From Variovorax sp. MHTC-1 (GTDB lineage: Bacteria > Pseudomonadota > Gammaproteobacteria > Burkholderiales > Burkholderiaceae_C), in assembly GCF_003984645.1 (NCBI RefSeq), contig NZ_RWKI01000019.1, forward strand, positions 28,615 to 92,614: 64,000 nucleotides of DNA, in the 5' to 3' direction. The notes under the pieces were generated by a model. It had not been told where the DNA came from and searched no databases. It saw only the letters and a program-made list of their open reading frames with translations. Below are positions 63,851-64,000 of this stretch, piece by piece. Both the position numbers and the translations under genes were made by a program. Each line of letters begins with the position of its first letter. Within the stretch, counting starts at the first letter, position 1.

Positions 63851-64000
63851 TCAAAAACTGACGCGGGTGGCAATCAGCACGCCGTCGACGACCTGCGCGC
63901 CTTCGACGGTCACGGCGACGCCGTTGCCCAGGTTGGCCGCGCTGCCGTTGACGAACACGACGCCCGCACCGCCGGCATTGACGGGTTGTCCTCGCACCCA
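63851..64000 (-). CDS. C-terminal part of a DUF5666-like protein (5' end outside window)
   Basis: The visible frame of 49 residues ends at TGA 63853-63851 and reads VNAGGAGVVFVNGSAANLGN, GVAVTVEGAQVVDGVLIATR, VSF. The pattern 'G-V-A-V-x-V-E-G-x-x-V-x-G-V-L-x-A-T-x-V' is the small beta-barrel of DUF5666. Usually these domains are repeated in secreted or lipoprotein products. The start lies beyond the right edge. Confidence 0.6.
   Translation of the reverse strand, partial: WVRGQPVNAGGAGVVFVNGSAANLGNGVAVTVEGAQVVDGVLIATRVSF

Overview
The window looks like chromosomal DNA of a high-GC betaproteobacterium of the Comamonadaceae. A Variovorax-like organism is my inference, from gene content, codon use, the dispersed repeat families and protein similarity recalled from memory; no search was run. 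Genes are densely packed, mostly metabolic, and I see no rRNA, CRISPR array, phage or complete transposase gene.

Layout. 1-7.3 kb: C-terminal part of a LuxR-type regulator, then a LysR gene divergent from a valine/isobutyrate catabolic operon (mmsA, acyl-CoA dehydrogenase, 3-hydroxyisobutyryl-CoA hydrolase, mmsB). 7.4-12.6 kb: an FtsH-like membrane protease, and metR divergent from metE with a MetR box between them. 12.6-16.7 kb: a chain of CTAG-bounded inverted-repeat elements, small zinc-ribbon membrane proteins, cbpM-cbpA and a histidine phosphatase. 16.8-25.2 kb: a penicillin/AHL-acylase-like lipoprotein, a PssA-like CDP-alcohol phosphatidyltransferase, a DUF2868 membrane protein/DUF3482 GTPase pair, a 24-residue membrane peptide and an ABC exporter. 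25.3-25.8 kb: a second cluster of the same repeats, inverted. 25.8-30.1 kb: LysR/extradiol dioxygenase pair, alpha/beta hydrolase, aldo-keto reductase and a HigBA-like toxin-antitoxin pair. 30.1-35.6 kb: an SOS mutagenesis cassette (LexA box, imuA, imuB, dnaE2). 35.7-39.8 kb: NnrU-like protein, SixA-like phosphatase, a ceramidase-like membrane protein and a FusA2-type EF-G paralogue. 39.9-44.4 kb: an operon (FAD oxidoreductase, Bug-type binding protein, amidase) with a divergent XRE-cupin regulator and two identical-class operators. 44.4-51.8 kb: a possible PD-(D/E)xK protein, VOC protein, a caa3-type oxidase operon with extra cytochromes c, rnk and an FHA protein. 52-64 kb: tRNA-Gly(CCC), an FAD-linked oxidase, alaS, a ketopantoate-reductase-like gene, a DadA-like dehydrogenase, two solute-binding proteins and a poorly known operon of hypothetical proteins running off the right edge.

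The most unusual structure is the repeat system. A 272-bp element is present twice in opposite orientation. It has 28-bp terminal inverted repeats that enclose two long hairpins, and CTAG flanks both ends. Two minimal derivatives (23 and 18 bp) and a second CTAG-bounded element joined to it lie elsewhere in the window. Four neighbouring genes take their stop codon from a CTAG end and metE takes its stop from the element terminus. A separate 90-bp repeat family occurs twice between genes, and a related 70-bp copy sits in frame inside imuB.
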